From Pseudonocardiales bacterium (GTDB lineage: Bacteria; Actinomycetota; Actinomycetes; Mycobacteriales; Pseudonocardiaceae): DNA of 5,977 nt. The stretch covers positions 1 to 5,977 of the forward strand of contig JACDBJ010000059.1 of NCBI GenBank assembly GCA_013695005.1. Reading direction: 5' to 3'. The number at the start of each line of letters is the position of its first letter. Positions within the stretch are counted from its first letter, which is position 1. Below, one piece after another: positions 5,317 through 5,977 of this stretch. The notes under the pieces are model-generated. The model did not search any database and was not told the DNA's origin. It was given only the letters and a program-made list of their open reading frames with translations. The translations under genes and the position numbers were made by a program.

Positions 5317-5799
5317 TCAGGCCTGCTCGGCGATGCGCTGGATCAGCCGGCGGTGCACCGTCTCGGGGATCAGGTGGCCGACGTCGCCGCCGAAGGTCGC
5401 CACCTCCTTGACCAGCGAGCTGGACAGGAAGCTGTAGAGCGGGTTGGTCGGCATGAACAGGGTGTCGACGCCGGCCAGCTGCTGGTTCATCTGGGCCATC
5501 TGCAGCTCGTAGTCGAAGTCCGTGACCGCGCGCAGGCCCTTCACGATGGCCCGCACCTCGTGCGCCTTGCAGTAGTCGACGAGCAGGCCTTGGAAGGAGT
5601 CGATCTTGACGTTGGGCATGACCACGGTGACCTCGCGGAGCATGTCCATCCGCTCCTCGGCACTGAACAGGCCGTGCTTGCTCTTGTTGATCAGCACTGC
5701 GACCACGACCTCGTCGAACAGGCCCGCCGCCCGCTCGATGATGTCGAGATGACCGTTGGTGACCGGATCGAAGGATCCGGGGCAGACCGCGCGCCTCAT
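5317..5799 (-). CDS. coaD: Phosphopantetheine adenylyltransferase
   Basis: Catalyses the fourth step of coenzyme A biosynthesis: ATP plus 4'-phosphopantetheine gives dephospho-CoA plus pyrophosphate. It is a soluble hexamer in characterised homologues. At 160 aa it has the normal length. Visible motifs are the N-terminal nucleotidyltransferase stretch CPGSFDPVTNGHLDII with the TxGH motif (T14-H17), the mobile-loop lysines in NKSKHGLFSAEER (38-50), AIVKGLRAVTDFDYELQMAQMN (84-105) for substrate and dimer contacts, and SFLSSSLVKEVATFGGDV (123-140), the second ATP-binding signature. The start is ATG at 5797-5799, giving MRRAVCPGSF. The frame stays open upstream but that extension lies inside rsmD and is not family-like. 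It follows rsmD by 7 bp, the classic rsmD-coaD pair; a GGAG 13 nt upstream inside rsmD is a rather distant Shine-Dalgarno. Confidence 0.97.
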   Translation of the reverse strand: MRRAVCPGSFDPVTNGHLDIIERAAGLFDEVVVAVLINKSKHGLFSAEERMDMLREVTVVMPNVKIDSFQGLLVDYCKAHEVRAIVKGLRAVTDFDYELQMAQMNQQLAGVDTLFMPTNPLYSFLSSSLVKEVATFGGDVGHLIPETVHRRLIQRIAEQA

Positions 5800-5806
5800 C
5801 GGTTGC

Positions 5807-5977
5807 TCATGGCTCCGCAAGGTAGCCCAGGTGCAGCAGCGTGTCTCCGTAACGACGCTCATGCAGCCGGCGCAGCGGATCTGGCCAGCCGAACTCGCCG
5901 GCCCGGGTCGGGCGTTCCAACACGACGAGCGCGCCCGGCGCGAGCCAGCCATTGGCGGCCGCGGAGCGCAGCCAGCC
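5807..5977 (-). CDS. rsmD: 16S rRNA (guanine966-N2)-methyltransferase RsmD, C-terminal end only
   Basis: The last 56 codons of a gene whose start lies beyond the window, ending in TGA at 5807-5809. The visible part contains GWLAPGALVVLERP (residues 10-23 of the fragment), the late beta strand typical of RsmD-type Rossmann methyltransferases, and a terminal RRYGDTLLHLGYLAEP, where homologues carry a similar RRYG(D/E) strand. The catalytic NPPY motif and SAM-binding loop are not in the window. Identity rests on these strands plus the widely conserved rsmD-coaD adjacency. The enzyme methylates G966 of 16S rRNA in the small subunit. Confidence 0.85.
   Translation of the reverse strand, partial: GWLRSAAANGWLAPGALVVLERPTRAGEFGWPDPLRRLHERRYGDTLLHLGYLAEP

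Noticed and set aside
5796..5810. ATG at 5808-5810 as the start of coaD
   Set aside because: It reads only four codons before a TGA, so it cannot start coaD; the ATG at 5797-5799 gives the family N terminus.

Overview
The window is a piece of a high-GC actinobacterial chromosome. The organism cannot be named from the sequence. GC-rich third codon positions, the zinc-ribbon form of ribosomal protein L32, a SepIVA-type coiled-coil protein and EspI-like ATPases together suggest Pseudonocardiales or a near relative. This is inference from remembered families, not from a search.

Every gene I can support lies on the minus strand, so the biological reading order runs from high to low coordinates: the end of rsmD (16S rRNA guanine methyltransferase, cut by the window edge), coaD (CoA biosynthesis), sepIVA (septation and polar growth), two tandem MinD/ParA-like ATPases resembling the ESX-1 protein EspI, a DUF177/YceD protein, rpmF (L32), rnc (RNase III) and mutM (formamidopyrimidine-DNA glycosylase, cut by the other edge). 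Spacing is tight. There is a 7-bp gap between rsmD and coaD, a 4-bp ATGA overlap between the ATPases, a 58-bp overlap between the second ATPase and yceD, and an 8-bp overlap between rnc and mutM. The only sizeable gaps are 64 bp before sepIVA, 46 bp before the first ATPase, 46 bp before rpmF, and 16 bp before rnc (if its TTG start is right). I saw no convincing terminator and no tRNA, rRNA, insertion sequence or CRISPR. No stretch over 300 bp lacks a gene.

Most of the window is a conserved housekeeping neighbourhood: CoA synthesis, ribosome assembly (L32 with its companion YceD), rRNA processing (RNase III) and oxidative DNA repair (MutM). The unusual part is the middle. Between sepIVA and yceD, genes I recall as direct neighbours in mycobacteria, sit two paralogous P-loop ATPases. 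Their cores align without gaps over about 280 residues, but their ends differ completely. The first has a 90-residue disordered N-terminal extension. The second has a 94-residue C-terminal tail that is nearly half proline. A functional link between the ATPase pair and SepIVA-directed septal or polar growth, or a secretion role like that of EspI, is the most interesting hypothesis here, but it rests on position and family resemblance only.
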